Below, piece by piece: positions 1-7,914 of a DNA stretch of 64,000 nt (positions are counted from its first letter, which is position 1; every line of letters starts with the position of its first letter). The notes beneath the pieces were generated by a model that saw nothing but the letters and a program-made list of their open reading frames with translations, did no database searches and had not been told where the DNA came from. Source of the stretch: Salininema proteolyticum (GTDB lineage Bacteria > Actinomycetota > Actinomycetes > Mycobacteriales > Micromonosporaceae). The stretch lies in assembly GCF_042685645.1 (NCBI RefSeq), contig NZ_JBHUNX010000001.1, positions 682,001 through 746,000 on the forward strand, read 5' to 3'. The translations under genes were made by a program, and so were the position numbers.

Positions 1-2
1 CG

Positions 3-422
3 CTGGCCGAGGCACGCGACCGGAAACGGGCGCTAAAGAGCCCGAAGGGGAAGGCCGTTCTCGACAACCTGCGGGCCAAGCAGTCGGAGCTCGTCTTCGA
101 GGGGCGGATCGCCGACGGCGCCGAGTTGAACGGGGCCACGGTGTATCTCTCCTGGTCGGCGCGCGGGCTTCCGGTGTACGGGCGCATTCCGGCGACCGTG
201 CGAGAGGAGGCCGGATCCGGGCTCGCGTTCGAGGCACGGTGGCCTGTAGAGCGCTCCCGTCCGGTCGGGAGCGGTGTCCTGGACTTCGACGTCGAGGTCG
301 AGGTCCCCGGCGGGTTCGCCCGCATGCGCTTGTGCGCCTCCGAAATGCTGGACGCGGAGGCTGTCGAGAACCTGGAGCCGTACGTGACCGTGAAGGGCAA
401 TGTCAGCGTGAAGGCACTCTAG
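3..422 (+). CDS. 3' end of an unidentified protein (beta-rich C-terminal domain)
   Basis: The frame is open from the first bases to a TAG stop, so the gene begins upstream of the window and about 139 C-terminal residues are visible. A charged stretch near the edge (KRALKSPKGKAVLDNLRAKQ) is followed by alternating hydrophobic strands that look like an Ig-like or jelly-roll beta domain (ELVFEGRIADGAELNGATVYL). Such domains occur at the C-termini of envelope glycosyltransferases and teichoic-acid-type enzymes, but no catalytic motif is visible and I do not recognise the family. It ends 26 bp before the stop of the convergent MerR gene. Confidence 0.6.
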   Translation: MAEARDRKRALKSPKGKAVLDNLRAKQSELVFEGRIADGAELNGATVYLSWSARGLPVYGRIPATVREEAGSGLAFEARWPVERSRPVGSGVLDFDVEVEVPGGFARMRLCASEMLDAEAVENLEPYVTVKGNVSVKAL

Positions 423-447
423 CCCGCCGGCCCGGGGACGGTCGAGG

Positions 448-1281
448 TCACGAATCCCAAGTGGCCGTCTCCGGGGCGACGCCGTTGGCCTCCGCGTTGG
501 CGAACAGCACCCGCCGCAGCCACTCCGCCAGGCCGGGGGCGAGCCCGTCGTAGTGCGCCGCGAATCCGGGGTCTTCGACGAACATGCGGCCCATGCACAC
601 CTGCATCGCGTGGGTGCAGTCGAAGTAAGTCGACATCAGGGCGCGGTGCCGTTCCGCGAGCGCGTTGGCCTCCGCCGACCCCGGTTCGACGCCGGACCGC
701 TTCGCCGCTGCCAGGTCCGCCTGAAAAGACTCGGTCGCTGCCGCGACATTCTCCCAGTCCGAAGGCGACAGCTCGGCGGCCCGCCGTGAGTACTGTTCCC
801 ACTGGGCCGTCCGCCCCCAACGCTGTTCGGCCTCGTCGACCCATTCCGGCCGCCAGTCGTCTCCGAAGATCTCGACCTGCTGCTCGGGGCTGAGCCGCAT
901 CCCCGAAGCCGAGGTCTCCAGCATCCGGTCCACCGCGCCCACCATCCGCCGCAGCCGCTCGATCTGCTCCAGCAGTTCGCGCCGCTGCCTGTGGAGGTGG
1001 TCGTTAGCGTCGGTGTCCGGGTCGTCGAGGATCCGGCCGATCTGGGCCAGCGGGAACCCCAGCTCCCGGTAGACCAGTACCCGGTGGAGGCGGGCCACGT
1101 CCTCGCCGGAGTAGACGCGGTATCCGGTCCGGGTGCGGCCGCCGGGCCGCACGAGTCCGATGGCGTCCCAGTGGTGCAGGGTCCGGACGCTCACGCCGAC
1201 CAGGCTCGCGGCCCGGCCGACGGTGAGGGCGTCCGCGGGATCGTCGGGGCCCGGCCCGGGCCGGGCGGCTTCGCCGGTCAT
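448..1281 (-). CDS. MerR-family regulator with TipAS-like effector domain
   Basis: A 277-residue transcription factor. An N-terminal MerR winged helix (about 18-87, with LTVGRAASLVGVSVRTLHHWD and GYRVYSGEDVARL) is followed by a dimerisation coiled coil (about 92-123). The C-terminal alpha-helical domain (about 130-270, with MSTYFDCTHAMQVCMGRMFVEDPGF split across it) resembles the TipAS drug-recognition domain of TipAL. It lies 47 bp downstream of the VOC gene on the same strand, and the shared upstream promoter has the stretched 19-bp spacer expected for MerR activators. I infer an autoregulated drug- or toxin-response operon. The ATG at 1281 was chosen because it directly precedes the HTH; longer in-frame starts would read through the VOC gene. 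The ligand is unknown. Confidence 0.85.
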   Translation of the reverse strand: MTGEAARPGPGPDDPADALTVGRAASLVGVSVRTLHHWDAIGLVRPGGRTRTGYRVYSGEDVARLHRVLVYRELGFPLAQIGRILDDPDTDANDHLHRQRRELLEQIERLRRMVGAVDRMLETSASGMRLSPEQQVEIFGDDWRPEWVDEAEQRWGRTAQWEQYSRRAAELSPSDWENVAAATESFQADLAAAKRSGVEPGSAEANALAERHRALMSTYFDCTHAMQVCMGRMFVEDPGFAAHYDGLAPGLAEWLRRVLFANAEANGVAPETATWDS

Positions 1282-1328
1282 GGCACCAGTGTCGCACGCC
1301 CGCCCGGGGATCACGGCTGGCTCCCGCC

Positions 1329-1835
1329 TCACGGCTTCGGAATCTGGAAGCCCGATTCGCGCAGTTCGTCGGCGAGGTCGCTCTCCGGATCGATCGGCCG
1401 AGCCGCGGTCATGACCACCCGGGTCTTCTCCGGTGTGACGACGGTGAGCTCGACCGAGTTCCACGGCATCTCGCGCGGTCCTTCGGTGCAGCCGGGGACC
1501 AGCTTCTCGCAGCGGTCCCGGATCTCCTCGATCTGGTCGGGCACGCACGCGAAGTTGACGCTGACAGCAGGGGCCTCGTCGGGCTGCTCGCCCGGCACTA
1601 GCAGCAAGTCCTGGAACGCCCACCGCCGCAGATGGGTCACCGCGCCGGGAATCGTGAAGATGTCGGCGAACCCCAGCCCTTCTAGCCAGAAGTCGCGGGA
1701 CGCCTCCAGGTCGGCGGTGGGGCTGAGGGCGAACATCGGCATTCCGTAGAACTGCCGGTAGATCTCGGGTGCCTTCGCGTCGAGGGCCGGCATCGGGACG
1801 GGGCTCTGGTATTCGGTCTCGTTGTTCTCTGTCAT
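1329..1835 (-). CDS. VOC-superfamily (glyoxalase/bleomycin-resistance fold) protein
   Basis: 168 residues with the vicinal-oxygen-chelate pattern: PMFALSPTADLEASRDFWLE then LGFADIF at the first repeat, and a second beta-alpha-beta repeat around residues 85-145 (VSVNFACVPDQIEEI, SVELTVVTPE). Members bind or modify small electrophiles or antibiotics; the substrate cannot be read from sequence. It is the first gene of an operon with the TipAS-type MerR regulator. The ATG lies 7 nt after a -10 box, so the message is probably leaderless. Confidence 0.8.
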   Translation of the reverse strand: MTENNETEYQSPVPMPALDAKAPEIYRQFYGMPMFALSPTADLEASRDFWLEGLGFADIFTIPGAVTHLRRWAFQDLLLVPGEQPDEAPAVSVNFACVPDQIEEIRDRCEKLVPGCTEGPREMPWNSVELTVVTPEKTRVVMTAARPIDPESDLADELRESGFQIPKP

Positions 1836-1842
1836 GCCCCGA

Positions 1843-1873
1843 ATCTTCTTCCCTCACGCCGCGTGAGGGTCAA
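1843..1873 (-). promoter_or_regulatory. MerR-type promoter/operator with 19-bp spacer
   Basis: On the minus strand, -35 TTGACC (1873-1868) and -10 GAAGAT (1848-1843) are separated by 19 bp instead of 17. The spacer region holds a perfect 9-1-9 inverted repeat CCCTCACGC-N-GCGTGAGGG at 1851-1869. This is the hallmark of promoters untwisted by MerR-family activators. Seven nucleotides separate the -10 from the VOC start codon. Confidence 0.85.
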
Positions 1874-1937
1874 GTCCGTTATGACGGACGTCACTCCCGG
1901 GTTCGTCCCGAGGGGACTGGGGGCGAGACGTCGATGT

Positions 1938-2031
1938 TTGACATCGCCGCGTTCCCTGAATAGTCTTGCATTCATCTGGAAATTACTATCTATAAATGTC
2001 ATCGTCATGGCGGTTCACGCAAGAACTTGCA
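1938..2031 (+). promoter_or_regulatory. alpha-amylase promoter with CTTGCA operator-like boxes
   Basis: TTGACA (1938-1943), a 17-bp spacer and TAGTCT (1961-1966) form a near-consensus promoter, placing the TSS near 1973. CTTGCA overlaps the -10 (1965-1970) and recurs at 2026-2031 within the near-palindrome GCAAGAACTTGC (2019-2030). CTTGCA-like repeats are associated with LacI-family maltose/amylase repression in streptomycetes; assigning a MalR-type regulator here is inference. Confidence 0.65.
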
Positions 2032-2057
2032 CGATGACCGGAACGGAGAACAACGAC

Positions 2058-3944
2058 ATGACCATGAGACAAGCCCTCAAGGGGCGACGGGCGACGGCGA
2101 TCGCCGCGGCCCTCGCCGTCGGCACGCTCGCCGCCGCTACGCCCGCGTCCGCCCAAGGAGCCGACGCTCCCGACGCCACCGCGCCCGCGCCCGACGAAGA
2201 GGTGGACAGGCAGTCCGCCGCCCCCGCCGTCACCGGAGACTCGTCGGTCATCGCGCTGTTCGAATGGAACTGGAACTCGATCGCCGAGGAGTGCGCCGAC
2301 TTCCTCGGGGACTCGGGCTACACGCACGTCAAGATCTCCCCGCCCCAGGAGCACATCCTCGCCTCCGATACGGACACGCCGGACAACTGGTGGATCCAGT
2401 ACCAGCCGGTCAGCTACAAGCTCGACTCGCGTCTGGGCACCCGCGCCGAGTTCGAGAACATGGTCGACACCTGCGCCGCCGAAGGCGTGGGCGTCATCGC
2501 CGACGTCGTCGTCAACCACATGGCCGCCGGCTCCGACTCGACCCGGCACGGCCACGCGGGCAGCGAGTACCGGCGGTTCCACTACCCCGAGGCCGGATAC
2601 GACTCCTCGGACTTCCACAGCACCGGATCGTCCTACTGCGAGATCTCGGACTACACCGATCGCTGGGAGGTCCAGAACTGCCACCTGGTCGGCCTCAACG
2701 ACCTCGCCACCGAACAGGACGACGTGCGCGCCACCATCGCCGCCTACCTGCAGGACCTGCTCGACGTCGGCGTGGTCGGCTTCCGCGTCGACGCCGCCAA
2801 GCACATGCCCGCCGCCGACCTGGAGGACATCATGGGCCGCCTGGACGGCGACCCGTACGTCACCCACGAAGTCATCTACAACAAGGACTCGAACGAGCCG
2901 ATCAAACCGGACGAGTACTACGGATCGGGATCGGTCCAGCAGTTCGACTACTCGCGCTGGATGAAGAACCACTTCGCCGGGGAATCCAAGGCGTCGTACC
3001 TGCTCGACCTCGGCGAGCACTGGGGCTTGTCCCCGGACGCCTCCGCGCAGGTGTTCGTGCAGAACCACGACACCCCGCGCGGGGGAGACTCCGCCGACTA
3101 CCTCGACTACTTCACCGGCGGCGGCGACTACCTGCTCGCCAACACCTACATGATGGCCTACGACTACGGGGTCACCTCGCAGATGTCGGACTACTCCTAC
3201 ACCGACAAGGACCAGGGGCCCGACCTCGAAGGCGGCACCGACTCCGACGTGGCCGACGTCGACTGCGACGCGATCACCGGCCGCTGGGCCTGCCAACACC
3301 GCGAGGCCCACTTCGCGGGAATGGCCGCCTTCCGCGAATCCGTCGCCGGAACCGGCGTGAACGACGAGTGGCACAATGACGGGAACGCCTTCGGCTTCGG
3401 CCGCGGCGACGCCGGGCATATCGTGATCAACAACGAGTCCTCTCCGGTCAGCGCCACATTCAACACCGCGATGCCCGCCGGCCGGTACTGCGACGTCCTC
3501 GGCGGCGACGCCGTCACCGTCTCCACCGACGGCACCTTCACCGCCACCGTGGGCGCCGGCGAGGCCCTGGCCGTTCACGTCGGCGCTCCCTACACCGACG
3601 GCGCCTGCGAATCACCGGACGAGCCCGGCCCCGGTGAAGGCGAGGTCTGCGTCGACGTGAACGTCAACGCCACCACCTGGTACGGCCAGGAAGTCCACAT
3701 CACCGGGTCCCTCGACGAGCTGGGCAACTGGAGTCCCACCGCCGACACCCGCCTGTCCGCGGAGGAATACCCGTGGTGGGAGGGGGACGTCCACCTGCCC
3801 GCCGACACTTCGTTCGAGTTCAAGTACGTCAAGGTCGCCCCGGACGGAACGGTGGAATGGGAGAGCGGCGCCGACCGGACCTTCACGACTCCCTCCGACG
3901 ATTACCAGGGGTGCTTCGCCTTCGAGGACCACTGGCGCGACTGA
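2058..3944 (+). CDS. secreted alpha-amylase (GH13) with C-terminal CBM20
   Basis: Endo-hydrolysis of alpha-1,4 bonds in starch, outside the cell. It has 628 residues. A twin-Arg-flanked Sec-type signal (about 1-32, cleavage after ATPASA) is followed by the GH13 barrel (about 62-505) with DVVVNH (149-154), nucleophile D245 in GFRVDAAKH, acid/base E271 in THEVIY and transition-state D338 in QNHDT. A short acidic linker leads to a starch-binding CBM20 module (about 528-628; HITGSLDELGNW). All catalytic residues are present. The ATG at 2058 has GGAG 9 nt upstream; an ATG two codons later is possible. Upstream CTTGCA boxes suggest maltose-type repression. Confidence 0.95.
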   Translation: MTMRQALKGRRATAIAAALAVGTLAAATPASAQGADAPDATAPAPDEEVDRQSAAPAVTGDSSVIALFEWNWNSIAEECADFLGDSGYTHVKISPPQEHILASDTDTPDNWWIQYQPVSYKLDSRLGTRAEFENMVDTCAAEGVGVIADVVVNHMAAGSDSTRHGHAGSEYRRFHYPEAGYDSSDFHSTGSSYCEISDYTDRWEVQNCHLVGLNDLATEQDDVRATIAAYLQDLLDVGVVGFRVDAAKHMPAADLEDIMGRLDGDPYVTHEVIYNKDSNEPIKPDEYYGSGSVQQFDYSRWMKNHFAGESKASYLLDLGEHWGLSPDASAQVFVQNHDTPRGGDSADYLDYFTGGGDYLLANTYMMAYDYGVTSQMSDYSYTDKDQGPDLEGGTDSDVADVDCDAITGRWACQHREAHFAGMAAFRESVAGTGVNDEWHNDGNAFGFGRGDAGHIVINNESSPVSATFNTAMPAGRYCDVLGGDAVTVSTDGTFTATVGAGEALAVHVGAPYTDGACESPDEPGPGEGEVCVDVNVNATTWYGQEVHITGSLDELGNWSPTADTRLSAEEYPWWEGDVHLPADTSFEFKYVKVAPDGTVEWESGADRTFTTPSDDYQGCFAFEDHWRD

Positions 3945-4061
3945 CACGCCTTTCGGGGAAGCCGGGGAGACGGCCGTCGTTCCATGCGGTGTCCAGCGGC
4001 GGAGACGATCGTGGCGCAGGCGATCACGGCAGGTGCTATGCCCCTGGGTGCTCGGGGATTC

Positions 4062-4271
4062 TCACGCGGAGGGCGGGCCCTCGTCCCGCTCCGCCTTCTC
4101 CGCGTCCTTCTCGGCCCGTCCGTCCATGGCGACGCCGATGGACAGGCCGACGGCCATGCCGATGGGCATCCAGACGCCGATATCGTCGTTCACCACGCCG
4201 ATGGCCGTGCCGACGGACATACCGATGACCATGTAGAGCGGGTACTTGGGAGATCTCTTCTGGTCGGTCAT
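4062..4271 (-). CDS. small two-helix glycine-rich membrane protein
   Basis: 69 residues. After a short basic N-terminus (MTDQKRSPKYP) come two hydrophobic segments with glycine-zipper spacing (YMVIGMSVGTAIGVV about 13-27; GVWMPIGMAVGLSIGVAMDG about 31-50) and a charged cytosolic tail. Function unknown; such proteins often form oligomers in the membrane. The gene lies immediately downstream of tRNA-Arg on the same strand. The ATG inside the long frame was chosen because the upstream extension would run into the tRNA. Confidence 0.6.
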   Translation of the reverse strand: MTDQKRSPKYPLYMVIGMSVGTAIGVVNDDIGVWMPIGMAVGLSIGVAMDGRAEKDAEKAERDEGPPSA

Positions 4272-4306
4272 GGCGGCCGTTCTGACGGGGGACGGGGAGA
4301 ACGAGG

Positions 4307-4383
4307 TGGTGCGCCAGGTAGGATTCGAACCCACGACCGTCGGATTAGAAGTCCGATGCTCTATCCAGCTGAGCTACTGGCGC
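4307..4383 (-). tRNA. tRNA-Arg (anticodon TCT)
   Basis: The minus strand folds into a full cloverleaf. The acceptor GCGCCAG pairs with CTGGCGC, the anticodon stem GGACT/GTCC region carries TCT in its loop, and the T-loop is TTCGAAT. Discriminator A and an encoded CCA are present (4310-4307). It reads AGA codons, which are rare in this GC-rich genome. Confidence 0.95.
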
Positions 4384-4683
4384 CGAGTTCCCGCGGAACC
4401 AGCGACAGGATACCGCGACGGCACCAGCACGCGAAAGTGGGGCGTCACGAACGTGGCGGAACGCCGAGCAAGTGACACCCCATTGCTGACCCGTGTCCAT
4501 AAGTAGCCGTACCGGACGGTGAAGTCAACACCGGTCGCGGCGTGTCGTCACCCGGTTCCCGAGCGAGTTCTCAGACCGTGGCACGGGTGTGTCACACTGA
4601 CAGGCGACCGCCGGACAACCCCAAGCCGTTCACCGAGGAACGCGACCCCGTCCCGACGGGCCGGCGAGGTTGAAGGAGTGAGC

Positions 4684-5649
4684 ATGGACGAAGAGGCCCC
4701 GCGCCGCCGCACCACCCTGACCGGAATCTCCTCCCGCGCCTGGGAACACCCAGCGGACCGGGGAGCCCTGACGGCGCTGAGGGAGCTGAGAGGCTTCGAC
4801 ACCGTCATGCGGAAGCTGTCCGGCATCGTCAACGAACGCGCCATCCGGCTCGCCTACCTGGGCTCCGGCATCAAAGTCGACCGCCACCAGTACAGCCGCG
4901 TCCACGACGCCTACATGGAGGTCGCCGCGACGCTCGACATCTCGGACCTCCCCGAGCTGTACATCATGCGCAACCCGGACCTGGGCGGCATGTGCGTCGG
5001 CATCGACAAGCCGATGATCATCATCAACTCCGGCTCCCTGGAGATGCTCGACGAGGACGAACTGCGCTTCCTCCTCGCCCACGAACTCGGCCACGCCGAG
5101 TCGGGCCACGGCCTCTACCAGACCATGCTCAACACTCTCCTGCGCCTGACCACCAGCGTCGCCTGGATACCCGTCGGAGTCGTCGGCCTCCGCGTCATCA
5201 TCGCGGGCCTCATGGAGTGGAGCAGGAAATCGGAGCTCTCCGCCGACCGCGCCGGAGCGCTCGCCGTCCAGGACCCCGGCGTCAGCGTCCGCTTCATGGC
5301 CAAGATGGCCGGCGGCGGCGACCTGAGCGACGTGGACACCACCGCCTTCCTCGCCCAGGCCAAGGAGTTCGAGACGGGCGGCGACCTGCGCGAGAGCTTC
5401 CTGAAGCTCCTGATGCTGGAGACGCGCTCGCACGACTACGCCGTCGCCCGCGCGGCGGCGCTGAAGACCTGGACCGACGAGGGCGAGTACCTCGACTACC
5501 TCGCGGGGGAGTACCCGCGCCGGGAGGACGACGAGAACGTCTCCATCTCGGAGGAGGCCAAGGCCGCCGCCAAGTCCTATAAGGACCTCTTCAACGCCTC
5601 GGGAGACCCGCTGGCGCGCATGCTGCGCAAGTTCCGCGACAACATCTAG
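4684..5649 (+). CDS. M48-family zinc metalloprotease
   Basis: 321 residues related to HtpX/Ste24-type peptidases. The zinc site HELGH is at 133-137 (LLAHELGHAESGH) and the third ligand is E184 in SELSADRAG. A hydrophobic stretch (about 157-176) between them probably associates with the membrane, and the C-terminal about 100 residues are soluble and helical. Likely role: quality control of membrane or surface-layer proteins. The ATG at 4684 is preceded by GAAGGAG; a GTG six bases upstream would overlap the ribosome binding site. Confidence 0.85.
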   Translation: MDEEAPRRRTTLTGISSRAWEHPADRGALTALRELRGFDTVMRKLSGIVNERAIRLAYLGSGIKVDRHQYSRVHDAYMEVAATLDISDLPELYIMRNPDLGGMCVGIDKPMIIINSGSLEMLDEDELRFLLAHELGHAESGHGLYQTMLNTLLRLTTSVAWIPVGVVGLRVIIAGLMEWSRKSELSADRAGALAVQDPGVSVRFMAKMAGGGDLSDVDTTAFLAQAKEFETGGDLRESFLKLLMLETRSHDYAVARAAALKTWTDEGEYLDYLAGEYPRREDDENVSISEEAKAAAKSYKDLFNASGDPLARMLRKFRDNI

Positions 5650-5654
5650 ACGTG

Positions 5655-5694
5655 AAAAAAAGGGGGCCGGTCCGCACGGACCGGCCCCCCTTTC
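5655..5694. terminator. bidirectional intrinsic terminator
   Basis: A perfect 13-bp stem (GGGGGCCGGTCCG, 5662-5674, with its complement 5677-5689) is flanked by seven A on the left, a T7 tail for minus-strand transcripts, and by CTTT on the right. It separates the convergent M48 and M20 peptidase genes. Confidence 0.9.
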
Positions 5695-5700
5695 AGGTCT

Positions 5701-7047
5701 TTAGGACTCCTCGGCGGCGAGCTTCTCGAGCAGGAGCGCCTCGGCGACGCAGGCCCGCTCGAACATCTCGACGTCGAGCGACTCGTTGGGCCCGTGCGCC
5801 TGGGACTGCGGGTCCTCGACGCCGGTCACCAGGATCGACGCCTCCGGGAACAGCTCCTGGAACGTCGCGATCATCGGAATCGACCCGCCGATGCCCAGCT
5901 CGACGGTCTCGGTCCCGCCCCAGGCCTCGGCGAAGGCCCGCTTGGCGATGTCGAAGCGGGGCCCGTCGGTGTCGATCGAGCACGGGTTGCCCAGGCCGCC
6001 CTCGTCGACGACGGTCACCTCGGTGCCCCACTCGGCGTTCTCGGCGAAGTGCGCCTTGATCGCCTCGTAGGCCTCGGCCGCCGTCTGCGCGGGGCTGATG
6101 CGGAAGGACACCTTGGCGCGGGCCGAGGGCTGCAGGGCGTTGGCGGCCTCGGCGGCGCGCGGCCCGTCGAAGCCCAGGACGGTGGCGGTCGGCTTGTGCC
6201 ACAGGGAGTCGGTGAGCTTGCCCGATCCGATGAACTCGGTCGCGTCGAGCATGCCGGACTCCCGGCGCAGCTGGTCGGCGTCGTAGTCCAGGGTGGCCTT
6301 CTCCTGGCCGGCCAGCCCCTTGACGACGACGTTGCCCTCGGCGTCGTGGAGAGTGGCGAGGAGCCGCGTCAGGGACGTCAGGGCGTCGGGGATCGGGCCG
6401 CCGAAGATGCCGGAGTGCACGGCCTGCTTGAGGGCCTTGACCTCGACGTAGCAGTTGACGACGCCGCGCAGGGTGGTCGTCAGCCCGGGCACGTCGGTCG
6501 ACCAGTTGGTGGAGTCGGCGATGACCACGACGTCGGAGCGGAGGGCGTCGCGGTGCTCGGCGAGCAGGTCGTCCAGCGTCGGCGAGCCGACCTCCTCCTC
6601 GCCCTCGATCAGGACGGTCACCCCGACCGGCGGCTTGCCGCCGAAGGCGCGGAGGGCGGCGACGTGCGCCATGACTCCGGCCTTGTCGTCGGCGACGCCG
6701 CGGCCGTAGAGGCGGCCGTCGCGCTCGACGACGGTGTAGGGGTCGTCCTGGTCCCAATTGGCGGTGTCACCGGGCGGCTGCACGTCCTGGTGGGCGTAGA
6801 GCAGGACCGTCGGCTTGCCCTCGGGAGCCGGGAACTTGGCGACCACGGAGGGCTGCCCGTCCCCGTGGCGGATGGTCTGAATCTCGGCGCCCAGGTCCGC
6901 GAAGAGTTGCTTCACGGCCTCGGCGCCGGCGCGCACGTGGGAATGGTCGAACCCGTCGAACGCGACGGAGGGGATGCGGACAAGCTGCTCCAGATCGGCG
7001 CGGACGGACGGCATTGAGGCCCGCACCGCGTTTGCGACTTCACTCAT
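5701..7047 (-). CDS. M20-family dipeptidase
   Basis: 448-residue cytosolic di-zinc peptidase of the CNDP/PepV-like dipeptidase group. Metal ligands and catalytic residues are visible: H86 and D88 (LLYAHQDVQP), bridging D120 (GRGVADDKAG), and the general base/ligand pair around E150-E151 (IEGEEEVGS). The dimerisation lid lies at about 205-320. The ATG at 7047 has TAGAAT 8 nt upstream, so the transcript is probably leaderless. Divergent from SURF1. Confidence 0.9.
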   Translation of the reverse strand: MSEVANAVRASMPSVRADLEQLVRIPSVAFDGFDHSHVRAGAEAVKQLFADLGAEIQTIRHGDGQPSVVAKFPAPEGKPTVLLYAHQDVQPPGDTANWDQDDPYTVVERDGRLYGRGVADDKAGVMAHVAALRAFGGKPPVGVTVLIEGEEEVGSPTLDDLLAEHRDALRSDVVVIADSTNWSTDVPGLTTTLRGVVNCYVEVKALKQAVHSGIFGGPIPDALTSLTRLLATLHDAEGNVVVKGLAGQEKATLDYDADQLRRESGMLDATEFIGSGKLTDSLWHKPTATVLGFDGPRAAEAANALQPSARAKVSFRISPAQTAAEAYEAIKAHFAENAEWGTEVTVVDEGGLGNPCSIDTDGPRFDIAKRAFAEAWGGTETVELGIGGSIPMIATFQELFPEASILVTGVEDPQSQAHGPNESLDVEMFERACVAEALLLEKLAAEES

Positions 7048-7055
7048 GGCACCCG

Positions 7056-7076
7056 ATTCTAGACGGCGGATAGGAT
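7056..7076. promoter_or_regulatory. back-to-back leaderless promoters (dipeptidase / SURF1)
   Basis: Minus-strand -10 TAGAAT (7061-7056) lies 8 nt from the dipeptidase ATG. Plus-strand -10 TAGGAT (7071-7076) lies 7 nt from the SURF1 GTG at 7084. Both promoters fit in a 36-bp intergenic space. Confidence 0.65.
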
Positions 7077-7083
7077 GGGGAGC

Positions 7084-7914
7084 GTGTCGAAGCATCCCCG
7101 GTCCGATTCCTCACGGTCGGCCGACTCTCCCGAGCGGCCGCGCAACGCGGCCCTGCGCATCACCGTGCTCACCGCCGTCGCGGTCATAGCGGTCATCGTC
7201 TGCGCCCTCCTGTCGCGATGGCAGTGGAACCGGGCGGTCGACCGCGCCGACGCCAACGAGCGGATCGAGAACACCACCGAGGTCGTGGCCCTCGACACCG
7301 TCCTGGAGAAGGACGCCGACCTGGCCGACGAGGACCGGTGGGTCCTGGTCGAGGCGACGGGGACCTACGCCGAGGAGGACGTCATCGTGCGCCTCCGTTC
7401 CAACCAGAAGAAGAACGGCTACGAGGTCGTCACGCCGCTGCTGCTCGACGACGGCTCTGCCGTCCTGGTGAACCGGGGCTTCACCGAGAGCCTCGACGAC
7501 ATTCCGGAGGCCCCGGAGGGCGAGGTCACCGTGGACGGGCGGCTCTACGAGTCGGAGCCCGACGGAGGCGGCATCACGGAGCGGGACGGGCACACCCAGG
7601 CCCGCCGCATCAACACCGCCGAGCTGTCGCAGGAGACGGGGCTGAACCTCAGGGAGGGCTACATCGGCCGAACGGAGACCACTGACGAGCTCCGCCCGAT
7701 CGCCGCCCCCGCCTTCAAGGACTGGATGAACTTCTCCTACGCCGGCCAGTGGGCGCTCTTCGCGCTCATGATGCCCGTCGGCTGGTTCATCCTCGTGCGC
7801 AAGGAGCTGCGGGGCGAGTCGACCCTGACCCGGGGCTCCCGCGGCGAGCGCGGCAAGAGGCCCCGGGTGGACCGCGACGCCTTCGAAGAGGCCGCGGGTA
7901 ACCGGATCGAATAG
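7084..7914 (+). CDS. SURF1-family cytochrome oxidase assembly protein
   Basis: 276 residues with the SURF1 layout: an N-terminal transmembrane helix (ALRITVLTAVAVIAVIVCALL) with the following SRWQWNRA signature, a periplasmic beta domain carrying VLVNRGF, and a C-terminal helix (WALFALMMPVGWFILVRKEL). It assists haem insertion and assembly of cytochrome c oxidase. GTG at 7084 was preferred over ATG at 7075 because a -10 box TAGGAT overlaps that ATG and lies 7 nt before the GTG. Its last 178 bp overlap the convergent PBP frame. Confidence 0.85.
   Translation: MSKHPRSDSSRSADSPERPRNAALRITVLTAVAVIAVIVCALLSRWQWNRAVDRADANERIENTTEVVALDTVLEKDADLADEDRWVLVEATGTYAEEDVIVRLRSNQKKNGYEVVTPLLLDDGSAVLVNRGFTESLDDIPEAPEGEVTVDGRLYESEPDGGGITERDGHTQARRINTAELSQETGLNLREGYIGRTETTDELRPIAAPAFKDWMNFSYAGQWALFALMMPVGWFILVRKELRGESTLTRGSRGERGKRPRVDRDAFEEAAGNRIE

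Noticed and set aside
1986..3578. 530-codon open frame antisense to the alpha-amylase
   Set aside because: Val/Gly/Asp-rich composition expected from reading GC-rich codons backwards; the opposite strand has full GH13 motifs. Many similar long antisense frames occur across the window.
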